A stretch of 64,000 nucleotides of DNA from positions 186,001-250,000 of the forward strand of contig CAKZQQ010000006.1 in assembly GCA_937141405.1 (NCBI GenBank). Reading direction: 5' to 3'. This DNA comes from an uncultured Campylobacterota bacterium (GTDB taxonomy: Bacteria; Campylobacterota; Campylobacteria; Campylobacterales; Sulfurovaceae). Positions 8,991 to 17,918 of this stretch are shown one piece after another. Under the pieces are notes generated by a model. That model had not been told where the DNA came from. It searched no databases and saw only the letters and a program-made list of their open reading frames with translations. How positions within the stretch are numbered: position 1 is the first letter of the stretch; each line of letters begins with the position of its first letter. Made by a program: the position numbers and the translations under genes.

Positions 8991-9170
8991 ATGAAACTTT
9001 CTGCACCTACAAAATTGGTATTTTTGATCGCTTTAGTACTTGGAGGTTTGGGTATTCTTATAGGAACTTTGGGGCTTGTTTCTATACCGGCATTGGCAGG
9101 ATTTGTTAAATGGTTGTTACCGGCAGGCTTTATCTTGCTCGTATTAAGCGTTATGCTTCCGGGGCTTTAA
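8991..9170 (+). CDS. Small two-helix membrane protein, 59 residues
   Basis: ATG follows AAGGAATTTTAG and the frame ends at TAA 9168-9170. The protein starts MKLSAPTKLVFLIALVLGGLG, and two hydrophobic helices, about residues 8-29 and 36-57, are separated by a short Pro/Ala turn. I know small proteins of this kind in Campylobacterota only as hypothetical. A perfect terminator follows, so it is probably a genuine monocistronic gene. No function can be assigned. Confidence 0.7.
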   Translation: MKLSAPTKLVFLIALVLGGLGILIGTLGLVSIPALAGFVKWLLPAGFILLVLSVMLPGL

Positions 9171-9185
9171 TCTCTTCATTCTTAG

Positions 9186-9220
9186 CGATTCTTGTTTGAT
9201 AAACAAGAATCGTCTTTTGT
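9186..9220 (+). terminator. Rho-independent terminator after the 59-residue membrane protein
   Basis: CGATTCTTGTTT and AAACAAGAATCG form a perfect 12-bp stem with a GAT loop, followed by TCTTTTGT. It lies 15 bases after the small gene's stop and well before the mnmG promoter. Confidence 0.8.
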
Positions 9221-9278
9221 AAATTTCAAACAAATTCAAAGATTTCATACACAATATAAACTTCCCAAGATTATTTGA

Positions 9279-9284
9279 TATAAT
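9279..9284 (+). promoter_or_regulatory. -10 box of mnmG
   Basis: TTTGATATAATTGCAAC holds an exact TATAAT 28 bases before the mnmG ATG. Confidence 0.55.
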
Positions 9285-9312
9285 TGCAACAATTTCTAAA
9301 GACGGAGTATAG

Positions 9313-11190
9313 ATGGATTATGATGTGATAGTAATCGGCGGTGGACATGCAGGGATAGAGGCATGCCTATCGAGTGCCCGTATGGGTGCTAAGACACTGC
9401 TTATTACCATACTCGCAGAGCAGATAGGTGCTTCAAGCTGTAACCCTGCTATCGGTGGACTTGCCAAAGGTCACCTTGTCAAAGAGATTGACGCTCTTGG
9501 AGGGCAGATGGGCTTAGCCACCGATGCTTGCGGATTGCAGTTTAGGATTCTCAACTCATCAAAAGGACCTGCGGTTAGAGGTTCAAGAGCACAGATAGAT
9601 ATGGATAGGTATCGTATCTATATGAAAGATATACTGCTCCATACAAAAAATCTAGAGATCAAACAAGAGATGGTCGAAGAGTTGCTTATAGAAGAGGGGC
9701 AAATGTGCGGTGTCGTGACACAGCTTGGCAATCGATACGGCGCAAAAAAAGTGATCATCACAACAGGGACCTTTTTAGCAGGTATTATCCATATAGGTGA
9801 AGTCAAACAAGAAGCGGGCAGACAGGGTGAGTTCCCATCAAATAAGCTTGCAAAAAGTATCCGCTCTCTTGGATTTGAAGTCGACAGACTCAAAACGGGA
9901 ACATGTGCAAGGATTGATGCAAAAAGTGTTGATACGAGTGCTATGGAGGCGCAAGCAGGAGATACTCCGGCGGCTCCGTTTTCTTTTAGGACAAACAAAA
10001 GAGATTTTAACCCGGATCAACTCCCTTGTTACATAGCTTATACCAATGAAACGACACACCAAATTATAGAGAGTAACTTTTCAAGAGCACCTCTATTTTC
10101 CGGACAGATTGAGGGCGTCGGCCCACGGTACTGTCCAAGTATCGAAGATAAAATCTATCGATTTAGAACTAGAGAGCGCCATCAGATATTTGTAGAGCCA
10201 CAAACTTTGGAGGCAAATGAGTTTTATATTAACGGCATGAGTACCTCTTTACCGACTGATGTACAGCTTGCCATGATTCGTTCGGTTGAGGGCATGGAAA
10301 ATGCCAATATCGTTCGTTACGGATATGCTATCGAGTATGATTTTGTACAACCGACAGAGCTCAAGCACACTTTGGAGACTAAAAAGATTGCAGGATTGTA
10401 TCTAGCAGGGCAAATCAATGGAACGACAGGTTATGAAGAGGCAGCAGCGCAAGGGTTGATGGCGGGGGTCAATGCTGTTCTTTCTCTAAGAGCGCAAGAG
10501 CCTTTTGTCCTTCGTCGTGATGAAGCCTATATCGGTGTGCTTATCGATGATCTAGTAACCAAAGGAACCAACGAGCCTTACCGTATGTTTACGAGTAGAG
10601 CAGAGTATAGACTTTTGCTTCGCGAAGATAATGCCGACCTGAGACTCTCACATTATGGGTATGGGTTTGGACTGCTTGATTATCACTATTATGAGCAATT
10701 ATGTGAAAAAAAGGCGAGCATCACACAGGCTTTAGAGTTTCTAAAAAATACAAGCGTGACGCCAACCAAAGAGTTTTTGATCACACTTGAGTCGATCGGT
10801 GAAGTGAAGATAAATGATCGCACATTTTGGATTGATGTGATAGGAAGAGGGGACTTTGATAAGGAAAAACTTCTTTTGCTTCTGCCCGAATTTGAGCAAT
10901 ATGATGATGAGGTGATAGAGCAGATACTCATCGAAGCAAAATACAGCAGATATATAGATAAACAACACGACCAGATAGAGAAGATGAAAGATATGCTCTC
11001 TATCAAGATACCCGAAGATTTTAACTATAGAAATATCTCGGGACTAAGTACAGAAATTATCGAGAAGTTAGAGAAATTTACACCTCCTACCTTGCAGGCT
11101 GCTTCACAGATATCAGGCATCACTCCTGCTGCTGTGGAGATCGTTCATATCTACATCAAGATGCGCCAAAAGGCAAAGAGCAATAAATAA
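9313..11190 (+). CDS. mnmG: tRNA uridine-5-carboxymethylaminomethyl modification enzyme, FAD subunit
   Basis: MnmG (GidA) works with MnmE to add the cmnm5 or nm5 group to U34 of tRNAs. The N-terminal FAD-binding motif [18 protein letters not shown] is exact, and the family block [18 protein letters not shown] follows. [18 protein letters not shown] near residue 370 is the second FAD motif. At 625 residues it is full length, including the helical C-terminal tail that contacts MnmE and tRNA. Functionally it sits upstream of the MnmD activity encoded two kilobases away, so two enzymes of the same wobble modification lie close together. Confidence 0.97.
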   Translation: MDYDVIVIGGGHAGIEACLSSARMGAKTLLITILAEQIGASSCNPAIGGLAKGHLVKEIDALGGQMGLATDACGLQFRILNSSKGPAVRGSRAQIDMDRYRIYMKDILLHTKNLEIKQEMVEELLIEEGQMCGVVTQLGNRYGAKKVIITTGTFLAGIIHIGEVKQEAGRQGEFPSNKLAKSIRSLGFEVDRLKTGTCARIDAKSVDTSAMEAQAGDTPAAPFSFRTNKRDFNPDQLPCYIAYTNETTHQIIESNFSRAPLFSGQIEGVGPRYCPSIEDKIYRFRTRERHQIFVEPQTLEANEFYINGMSTSLPTDVQLAMIRSVEGMENANIVRYGYAIEYDFVQPTELKHTLETKKIAGLYLAGQINGTTGYEEAAAQGLMAGVNAVLSLRAQEPFVLRRDEAYIGVLIDDLVTKGTNEPYRMFTSRAEYRLLLREDNADLRLSHYGYGFGLLDYHYYEQLCEKKASITQALEFLKNTSVTPTKEFLITLESIGEVKINDRTFWIDVIGRGDFDKEKLLLLLPEFEQYDDEVIEQILIEAKYSRYIDKQHDQIEKMKDMLSIKIPEDFNYRNISGLSTEIIEKLEKFTPPTLQAASQISGITPAAVEIVHIYIKMRQKAKSNK

Positions 11191-11248
11191 TTCTCTCTTG
11201 CGTAAAACTTTTGCTATACTTATCTAACGATAAAAGAAAGCAGAGAAG

Positions 11249-12037
11249 ATGTTGGATATATTTTTGATAGTTTTAGTGATACTTTTAGCGGTAACTATTT
11301 TAGTCTATCTCGGTTATGGATTTTATCTCTATCTTAAACAGCGTGATCTACTGTATCATCCAATGCAACAAATAAAAGAGAGCCATATAGAAGAAGAGAA
11401 CTTTGAACTTCAAGGGTGCGAGATTAAAGTCTCTATTCTCAATAAAGCAAACAAAAAAGCGATTATCTATTTTGGTGGCAATAAAGAGAATGTAGATAAA
11501 AATGCTAAGATTTTTTCTGAACTTTTTACTGAGCACTCAGTCTATCTTATTAAATATAGGGGGTATGCGGGAAGCACATGCAGCCCAAGCGAAAAGGCTA
11601 TCTATTTTGATGCTACGCATATCTATGATGAGATCAAAGAAAATCATGAAGAGGTAACAATTATTGGACGTAGTCTAGGAAGTGGCGTGGCAACCTTTGT
11701 TGCTGCACAAAAGAAGATAGACAAACTTATCCTAGTTGCCCCTTTTGATAGTATCCAGAGTGTTGTTCAATCTAAGTTTCCTCTCTATCCTATGAAGTGG
11801 ATGCTCAAAGATAGATATGATTCTTTAAGTAGAGCCAAAGAGATTACAGCACCCACGCTTATAGTGGTGGCTCAAAATGATGAAGTCATTAGTATGTTGC
11901 AGACAAAACGGTTGCAAAACGCATTTCTAAATCAACCTAAATTTGTCATGATAAATGGGGCTAATCATAGTAACATTGTTTTAAGCCCCCAATATTATGA
12001 TACATTATATGAATTTATCCATACACAAACTTTATAA
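11249..12037 (+). CDS. Membrane-anchored alpha/beta hydrolase
   Basis: A 262-residue alpha/beta hydrolase of the BEM46/ABHD13 type. Residues 5-27 form one membrane helix; the rest is the hydrolase fold with a nucleophile elbow GRSLGSG near residue 140, an acid in VAQNDEVI and a histidine in GANHSNIV to complete the triad. KQRDLLYHP after the helix is typical of this subfamily. The substrate is unknown. It stands alone between mnmG and the iron locus. Confidence 0.8.
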   Translation: MLDIFLIVLVILLAVTILVYLGYGFYLYLKQRDLLYHPMQQIKESHIEEENFELQGCEIKVSILNKANKKAIIYFGGNKENVDKNAKIFSELFTEHSVYLIKYRGYAGSTCSPSEKAIYFDATHIYDEIKENHEEVTIIGRSLGSGVATFVAAQKKIDKLILVAPFDSIQSVVQSKFPLYPMKWMLKDRYDSLSRAKEITAPTLIVVAQNDEVISMLQTKRLQNAFLNQPKFVMINGANHSNIVLSPQYYDTLYEFIHTQTL

Positions 12038-12075
12038 GCTCTTCCATATTTTTAATTCCTGAAAACTATTTAACT

Positions 12076-12090
12076 GATAATCATTCTTAA
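12076..12090. promoter_or_regulatory. Possible second, weaker Fur half-site region
   Basis: TGATAATCATTCTTA resembles the 7-1-7 Fur repeat, with the left half perfect and the right half degenerate, about 50 bases upstream of the strong site. It could extend Fur binding; chance is also possible in this AT-rich stretch. Confidence 0.35.
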
Positions 12091-12128
12091 AATTAAGTTT
12101 TAAAAAAGGTTGTTTTCGATACTATAAC

Positions 12129-12147
12129 GATAATTATTATCATTATT
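12129..12147. promoter_or_regulatory. Fur box upstream of the TonB receptor/feo block
   Basis: GATAATTATTATCATTATT matches the classical 19-base Fur consensus GATAATGATAATCATTATC at 16 positions. It lies 65 bases before the TonB-dependent receptor start. Iron-loaded Fur is therefore expected to repress the receptor and probably the genes behind it. Confidence 0.75.
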
Positions 12148-12211
12148 TATTAGCCAGCAAATTCTCTTGTCTCCCTGATAGTAGCCAGCTAAATTTCATA
12201 AAGGGGAATTT

Positions 12212-14266
12212 ATGGGGATGAGAAAAACACTTTTTTTAAGCTTGGCTACGTCGATTTGTCTCTGCGCAAATGATATATATGAACTTGATGAGATTGTAAC
12301 CATAGGAACAAAGACGAAAAGTTCTATATCTGATTTGCCTATGCAAACCACAGTTATTACATCGGAAGAGATAGAAAACAGCGGTGCTTCGAATGTCGGC
12401 GAGATACTTAAAGATGAGGGGAGTATATATCTTAGCACCTCCGGCAGCAACGGGGCTACGATGAGCATTCGAGGTATGGCGCACGGCGATACACTGTACC
12501 TTATTGACGGCAGAAGAATCACGGGCGAATTTAGTAAAACCTATGAGCTTGATAGGATCCCGGCTAGCATGATAGAGCGCATAGAGATTGTTAAGGGAAG
12601 TTCAAGCCTGCTTTACGGCAGTGATGCTATGGGTGGCGTCATCAATATCATAACAAAAAAACCCACTAAGGATTTTGGCGGCAATGTGCAACTGATGCAC
12701 GGCAAAAATAAGAACGATATTGATTTTTTTGTGCATGGAGCAAAAGAGAAATTTTCCTATAGATTATATGCAAATTATCTTGATAGAGATGCATTTACAA
12801 AAAAAGAGACAACTGATGTGAAGGTAATGCAAGGGGGTGTAGAGAAATCTCCTTCAAATCTAACAGGTGGTGGCAATTGGGCAACTTTAAGGAGCAACCT
12901 AAGCGACTCTTATGCAGTGAACCATGATTATCAGGGTGATCTTGAGCTTAAAACAATCGGTGGAGGCGTTACTTATCTTTTTAGTGATGCTTTTACTTTA
13001 GATGTTGATATGAGTTATTTGAAAGAGGATAAGTATTCAGATTCTATCAGTACTATCTATCAAAGTAATTACACCCAAAATGGCAATGCTATCAAGGTTA
13101 AATATATTCCTATCGAACAGATGGACGATAATGAAAGATATACTCTAGATTCAAGTTTAAGCTATCATCCAAATGAGAATTTTGAGGTGGAATACACGTT
13201 TGCTTATTCGCGATATGAAAAGAGCAGAAAGATTTATACTTCGCTTTGGAAGGAACTTGGATATGCCTCAAAAGAGGACTCCCTATCAAGTGGTAATGAA
13301 TCAACCATCGAGCATATAAATAACGATTTACTCGCTACATATACTTTTTCTGAAACCAATAGGGTTTTAGCGGGTGCCGAGTATAGGATAACAGATGTCG
13401 AGTCAAATGCGTTTAGTGTTGATGATAGAAATTATAAAGCTCTTTTTGTGCAGCATGAGTATAGACCTTTTGAAAAAATCGGTTTGGTGTATGGTGCAAG
13501 GTATGACAAAGACTCCATAGGCGAGAGTGAAATATCCCTAAGCTTCGGCGGTACATATGATATCACTCAAAATACAAAAATTAAGGCAAACTATTCTCAA
13601 GGATTTAGAAGCCCCGATGATAGAGAGCTTTATGTAGATCAGACAAGCCCAAGTGGCAAAAAAATGCTAGGCTCAACTGTTATTGATGCAACTGTCGGTA
13701 AGACAGCGATTTGGGATTTGAAGCCTGAGACAAGCGAGACGATAGAGGCAGGCTTCCTCACAAAAGGTGATATATGGAATTTTGAATTTACACTCTTTAA
13801 AACAGATATAGATGATCGTATCACAAGGCTTGATTACGGTAGTTATATGAGTTTTGAAAATATATCTAAAAGTGAAATTAAAGGGTATGAAAGTAGCTTT
13901 GCCATCATGCCTATTGACGATTTGATGATAAAAGCTACCTATAGTGATATTGATGCCGAAAATAAAACAGACGGCACGCAACTACAATACACTCCTGAAA
14001 ATCTTGCGAGTTTGACGCTTAGCTATTTTTTAAGATCTGATCTTGAGCTAAGGAGTATTACAAAATATGTAGGTGAACAGACTAATTCAGATGATGAGAA
14101 AATAGGTGGATTTGGCATTACGAACTTAAAACTTATCTATACAAGGGCATCGAGCAATATGAGTTTCTTTGCGGGTGTAGATAATGTTTTTGACAAAAAT
14201 ATTCCCGAAGATTTGGGTGCGATAGAGCGTTCAAATTATTATATCGGGATGAACTATACATTTTAA
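12212..14266 (+). CDS. TonB-dependent outer-membrane receptor (iron/siderophore type)
   Basis: A 684-residue receptor. A signal peptide (residues 1-19, ending SICLCA) is followed by a TonB-box-like ELDEIVTIGTK. Then comes a plug domain with GEILKDEGSIYLS, SIRGMAHGDTLYLIDGRRI, RIEIVKGSSSLLYGSDAMGG and VINIITKKP. The remainder is a beta-barrel that ends in NYYIGMNYTF with a terminal aromatic, as outer-membrane barrels require. The Fur box upstream and feoAB downstream argue for an iron-containing substrate; the exact ligand (ferric siderophore, heme or free iron complex) cannot be told. Confidence 0.9.
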   Translation: MGMRKTLFLSLATSICLCANDIYELDEIVTIGTKTKSSISDLPMQTTVITSEEIENSGASNVGEILKDEGSIYLSTSGSNGATMSIRGMAHGDTLYLIDGRRITGEFSKTYELDRIPASMIERIEIVKGSSSLLYGSDAMGGVINIITKKPTKDFGGNVQLMHGKNKNDIDFFVHGAKEKFSYRLYANYLDRDAFTKKETTDVKVMQGGVEKSPSNLTGGGNWATLRSNLSDSYAVNHDYQGDLELKTIGGGVTYLFSDAFTLDVDMSYLKEDKYSDSISTIYQSNYTQNGNAIKVKYIPIEQMDDNERYTLDSSLSYHPNENFEVEYTFAYSRYEKSRKIYTSLWKELGYASKEDSLSSGNESTIEHINNDLLATYTFSETNRVLAGAEYRITDVESNAFSVDDRNYKALFVQHEYRPFEKIGLVYGARYDKDSIGESEISLSFGGTYDITQNTKIKANYSQGFRSPDDRELYVDQTSPSGKKMLGSTVIDATVGKTAIWDLKPETSETIEAGFLTKGDIWNFEFTLFKTDIDDRITRLDYGSYMSFENISKSEIKGYESSFAIMPIDDLMIKATYSDIDAENKTDGTQLQYTPENLASLTLSYFLRSDLELRSITKYVGEQTNSDDEKIGGFGITNLKLIYTRASSNMSFFAGVDNVFDKNIPEDLGAIERSNYYIGMNYTF

Positions 14267-14281
14267 AACCAAGGAGAGAAA

Positions 14282-14725
14282 ATGAAAAAAATAACAATGG
14301 CGATTATGATTTTGGCAGCAGGAGTGTTCGCACAAGCAAAAAATAGCAATTTGATTATCCACGATCTTATACAAATAAAGATGCCGGGCAAATTGGTCAA
14401 AAGCGGTAAATTTGAATTGAGTAAAGAGCAGAAGCAGCAATTAATGCAAAAGGTCAAACCGATTATGCATGAAAAATATAATGTAAAAATGCAAGAGGCT
14501 TATGTGTTGGAGAAAAAGATTCAAAGAGCCATCAAAAAAGGTAAAAGCATTCAAGAACTTGAAAGTGATGTTACAAAACTAGCAGAAATCAAGAAAGAGG
14601 CAACATTGCTTAAAATAACTGCACGCAGCAATCTTTATAACATACTCAATGATAAACAACGCACAATGTGGGAAGAGTATGAAAAGGGTAATGTGAAGAT
14701 AAGCTCTAAAACTTCTTGCAAATAA
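14282..14725 (+). CDS. Periplasmic Spy/CpxP-like helical protein
   Basis: 147 residues with a clear signal peptide ending VFAQA. The mature part is almost entirely charged helix, and LSKEQKQQLMQKV and LNDKQRTMWEEY correspond to the LTxxQ motifs of the Spy/CpxP/ZraP family of ATP-independent periplasmic chaperones and metal responders. It starts 15 bases after the TonB receptor stop with an AAGGAGAG ribosome site, so it is cotranscribed. A role in handling metal-stressed proteins or metal ions is inferred from the family and the neighbours. Confidence 0.65.
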   Translation: MKKITMAIMILAAGVFAQAKNSNLIIHDLIQIKMPGKLVKSGKFELSKEQKQQLMQKVKPIMHEKYNVKMQEAYVLEKKIQRAIKKGKSIQELESDVTKLAEIKKEATLLKITARSNLYNILNDKQRTMWEEYEKGNVKISSKTSCK

Positions 14726-14781
14726 GAAAATTTTTAAAGGCATTCATCGATATGTGAATCATATCTATTTGAGGAGACAAC

Positions 14782-15015
14782 ATGAAAAAAACACTAGATA
14801 TGGTACAAAAAGGGCGTAGAGCAAGAGTGAGAGGCTTGTGTGCAAAAGGGAAACTCTTGCATAAACTTTTAGATATGGGATTTGTAAATAATGTCGAGAT
14901 AGAGGTTATAAGAGAAGCCCCGTTATTTGACCCTATGGAGTTAAAAATACACAATTATCATTTAAGTGTACGAAGAAGCGAGGCGCATCTTATTGAGATA
15001 GAGGAGCAAGAGTGA
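14782..15015 (+). CDS. feoA: Ferrous iron transport protein A
   Basis: 77-residue SH3-like FeoA protein: KGRRARVRGLCAKGKLLHKLLDMGF and VEIEVIREAPLFDPMELKI (each part of the usual fold) match the family. FeoA is a small cytoplasmic partner of FeoB needed for ferrous iron uptake. Its TGA overlaps the GTG start of feoB, so the two are translationally coupled. A TTGAGGAGAC ribosome site precedes the ATG. Confidence 0.9.
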   Translation: MKKTLDMVQKGRRARVRGLCAKGKLLHKLLDMGFVNNVEIEVIREAPLFDPMELKIHNYHLSVRRSEAHLIEIEEQE

Positions 15016-17492
15016 AAAAAATAAAAGTTGCACTCGCAGGACAGCCCAATTGTGGAAAATCTACCATTTTCAATATGGTAAGCGGTATCGAACAGCATAT
15101 TGCAAACTATCCGGGTGTTACCGTCGATAAAAAAGTGGGTTTTTTTAAATATGAAGAGTATAAAGTGGAGATGGTTGATCTTCCGGGAACCTATTCGTTT
15201 AGCTCTTATTCTCTCGAGGAGAGAACGGCAAAAGAGTTTATTATCGATGAGAGTCCGGATATCATCGTCAATGTTATTGATGCCTCTAATCTCAAAAGAA
15301 ATCTCTATCTTACATTTCAACTTTTAGAGATAGGCATTCCGGTAATTGTGGTTCTCAATATGATGGATGTTGCAAAAAGAAGAGGGATAGAAGTTGATTC
15401 AAAAAAAATAGCTTTCATGCTTCATTGTCCCGTTATTGAAGCTATCGGATCAAGAGGAGTCGGTGGCGAAGAGGTTATGAAGAGCATCATAGCTACCCAT
15501 GAGAATAGGGAAAATTATGAAGAGTTTAAGATCAATTATGAAGAGCTAGAACCTCATATAAGTCTCATAGAAAAAGAATTTGAGGGCACGACATCAAACC
15601 TCAAAAAAAGATGGCAAGCGATTAAGGTATTAGAAGGCGATACTACTATCATTGAGCGTTTGAAGCAAAATATTCCAAATATAGAAGAGACGGCAAAACA
15701 AGAAGAGAGGATTTTTCATGAGAGGTACGATAGAGACTTCCCCTCTTTTTTAGCCTCGGTACGTTATGAATCTGCGGATATAATCTGTCATAAAAGTCTA
15801 GTCGAGAAAAATATCAAAAAAGAGACATGGACGGACAAAGCCGATAAGATTCTTCTCAATCGTTATTTAGCCATCCCGATACTTATATTTATCATGTTTT
15901 TGGTGTATGAAATATCTATAGTTTGGGGATATAAACTTACTGATTATACTTGGCCATTACTTGCAGCTATCAAAAATTTTGTTGTAGATATTTTGCCGAG
16001 TGCCGACATCATTGATGTGCCCATGATTACCGATTTTGGTATTTGGATGGTCAATAGTGCTAATGCATTGATGAACTACATCCCGATCTTTTTTATTTTG
16101 TTTGCACTCATTGCTATTATGGAAGATGTAGGGTATATGCCAAGAATGGCATTTATCTTAGATAGAGTATTTAGGAAATTTGGCCTGCATGGTCAGTCGA
16201 CGCTTCCTTTAGTGTTGGGTGGAGCTATGGTCGGTGGTTGTGCTGTACCAGGAGTTATGGCGACGAAAGGTATAGCCGATGAGCGCGCAAGAATGGCAAC
16301 GATTTTAACGGTTCCGTATATGAATTGTTTGGCAAAAGTACCTTTTTATACGCTTATTTTAGGGGCGTTTTTCAAGCCCGATATGGCGCTTATGATGTTT
16401 TTTATCTCTACGGTTACTTTGTTTATAGCGCTTATCGTTGCAAAGATATTTACAAGTACGATTTTAAAAACGAGAGAGACTGCTCCGTTTTTGATGGAGT
16501 TACCTCCATATCATATCCCTACATTTAAAGGGGTTATCATTAGAGCAACCCAAAGAGTTTGGGTCTATATTAAAAAGGTTGTCACGATTGTTCTTGCGGT
16601 GGCTATTATCCTTTTTGCAATGTTGCAATTTCCGGGATTAAGCGTAGAGTCCCAAGCTAAATACGATGCACAAGTAGAGACGATGCTCCAAAAGTTTGAT
16701 AAAAAATTGGAAACAAACAGTTATTACAAGGAGATCGATACACGAGAAGAGGTTTCTAGCCTTTTGAACTATTATGATGCATACAGAGCAAAGAGAATGG
16801 TGGCAACATCAAAAGAGAGTGCGAAGGCTGTTGATGAGGAGTACTTAGAACGCAGTGCAATCTATTATAAATTTCTTAAACCAAAAAGTGATAAAGATGC
16901 GAAAACAATAAACAAAAATCTTAGAAAACTCTCCAAAGAGAGAAAACGTATCTTAAGAAATGTCAAAAACGAGAAGATTGAGAACTCTTTACTTGGAATG
17001 ACGGGCAAATTTGTGGAACCCGTAACGCAATATGCAGGATTTGATTGGAAGATCAATGTTGCATTTTTGAGCTCCTTCGCAGCAAGAGAGAGCGCAGTTG
17101 CTACTTTGGGTTCTATCTATGAAAATAACAAAGCAGACGGTATGCGCGCAGAAGAAGCTATGGCGCTTAATAGCGGATACACCCCCTTGCATGCGATTGC
17201 TATCATAATTTTTATGATTCTAACTCCTCCTTGTATTGCAACGATGATTGTCGTGAAGATACAAGCGGGAAGTTACAGGTGGATGATATTTGCTATTTTC
17301 TTCCCTGTTATTTTGGGGATTATAATATCGTCCTTGGTCTTTAGCTTGGGCTCAAGCTATCAATGGAGCGGAATTGAGGCGATGAGTTATTTTTATTTTA
17401 CGGTTGTTCTTTTAGCTTTGATATTGGGACTTTTCCCACATAGGAGCAAAAACTGGAAAGGAGGTATAGAAATTCAAAATAATAATGTTTGA
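15012..17492 (+). CDS. feoB: Ferrous iron transporter FeoB
   Basis: 826-residue inner-membrane ferrous iron transporter, starting with GTG. The N-terminal G domain has G1 as GQPNCGKST near residue 10, a G3 motif in VDLPGTYS, and NMMD as G4. Membrane helices begin near residue 285, and the gate-like stretch GCAVPGVMATKG and the later SSFAARESAVATLG are recognisable. Between about residues 540 and 660 lies a long charged insertion (Lys/Glu/Tyr-rich) that splits the two membrane halves and is much longer than the loop I expect in E. coli FeoB (773 residues). Third gene behind the Fur-controlled receptor. Confidence 0.95.
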   Translation: MKKIKVALAGQPNCGKSTIFNMVSGIEQHIANYPGVTVDKKVGFFKYEEYKVEMVDLPGTYSFSSYSLEERTAKEFIIDESPDIIVNVIDASNLKRNLYLTFQLLEIGIPVIVVLNMMDVAKRRGIEVDSKKIAFMLHCPVIEAIGSRGVGGEEVMKSIIATHENRENYEEFKINYEELEPHISLIEKEFEGTTSNLKKRWQAIKVLEGDTTIIERLKQNIPNIEETAKQEERIFHERYDRDFPSFLASVRYESADIICHKSLVEKNIKKETWTDKADKILLNRYLAIPILIFIMFLVYEISIVWGYKLTDYTWPLLAAIKNFVVDILPSADIIDVPMITDFGIWMVNSANALMNYIPIFFILFALIAIMEDVGYMPRMAFILDRVFRKFGLHGQSTLPLVLGGAMVGGCAVPGVMATKGIADERARMATILTVPYMNCLAKVPFYTLILGAFFKPDMALMMFFISTVTLFIALIVAKIFTSTILKTRETAPFLMELPPYHIPTFKGVIIRATQRVWVYIKKVVTIVLAVAIILFAMLQFPGLSVESQAKYDAQVETMLQKFDKKLETNSYYKEIDTREEVSSLLNYYDAYRAKRMVATSKESAKAVDEEYLERSAIYYKFLKPKSDKDAKTINKNLRKLSKERKRILRNVKNEKIENSLLGMTGKFVEPVTQYAGFDWKINVAFLSSFAARESAVATLGSIYENNKADGMRAEEAMALNSGYTPLHAIAIIIFMILTPPCIATMIVVKIQAGSYRWMIFAIFFPVILGIIISSLVFSLGSSYQWSGIEAMSYFYFTVVLLALILGLFPHRSKNWKGGIEIQNNNV

Positions 17493-17528
17493 TAGTATCA
17501 CGATAAATATACCAAAAAGGAGAATATA

Positions 17529-17828
17529 ATGAAAAAAGTACTATTAGGTTTGATTTTTTTAACAGGCTCTGTTTTTGCCCATACGGCAATCATGAGTTGT
17601 TTTGATAACGGTGATAACACGATTACTTGCGAAGGCGGGTTTAGTGACGGAAGTAGCGCAAGCGGTGTAATCTTTTACGTTCTAAAAGATGGTAAAAAAG
17701 TTTTTGAATCGAAAATGACCGAAGATAGTGAGGTAACTTTCGATAAACCCGAAGGAGATTATGAAGCAGTGTTTAGTGCCGGAGAAGGACATAGTGTCCA
17801 TGTAAAAAGCTCAGACATCACAGAGTAA
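17529..17828 (+). CDS. Small exported protein with predicted N-terminal His, Feo-associated
   Basis: 99 residues. The signal peptide ends VFA after residue 17, which would leave His18 as the first mature residue (HTAIMSC). Two cysteines (24 and 34) could form a disulfide, and more histidines occur in GEGHSVHVK. The rest looks like a small beta-sandwich. It is probably periplasmic. I do not recognise a named family with certainty; it loosely resembles the small exported partners of nickel/cobalt uptake systems. It begins 36 bases after feoB and ends at a terminator. Confidence 0.6.
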   Translation: MKKVLLGLIFLTGSVFAHTAIMSCFDNGDNTITCEGGFSDGSSASGVIFYVLKDGKKVFESKMTEDSEVTFDKPEGDYEAVFSAGEGHSVHVKSSDITE

Positions 17829-17837
17829 GCAATAAGC

Positions 17838-17876
17838 TTGCAGGGCATCGATTCTTTGATGCTTTGCAAATTTTAT
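17838..17876 (+). terminator. Terminator inside the feo block
   Basis: TTGCAGGGCATC pairs with GATGCTTTGCAA (12 bp including two G-U pairs, loop GATTCTTT), followed by ATTTTAT. It would end the receptor-feo transcript or attenuate expression of the two genes beyond it. Confidence 0.65.
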
Positions 17877-17918
17877 AAAGGGCTCTTAAGATGCCTAAAA
17901 TAACCGAAAGGATAGATA

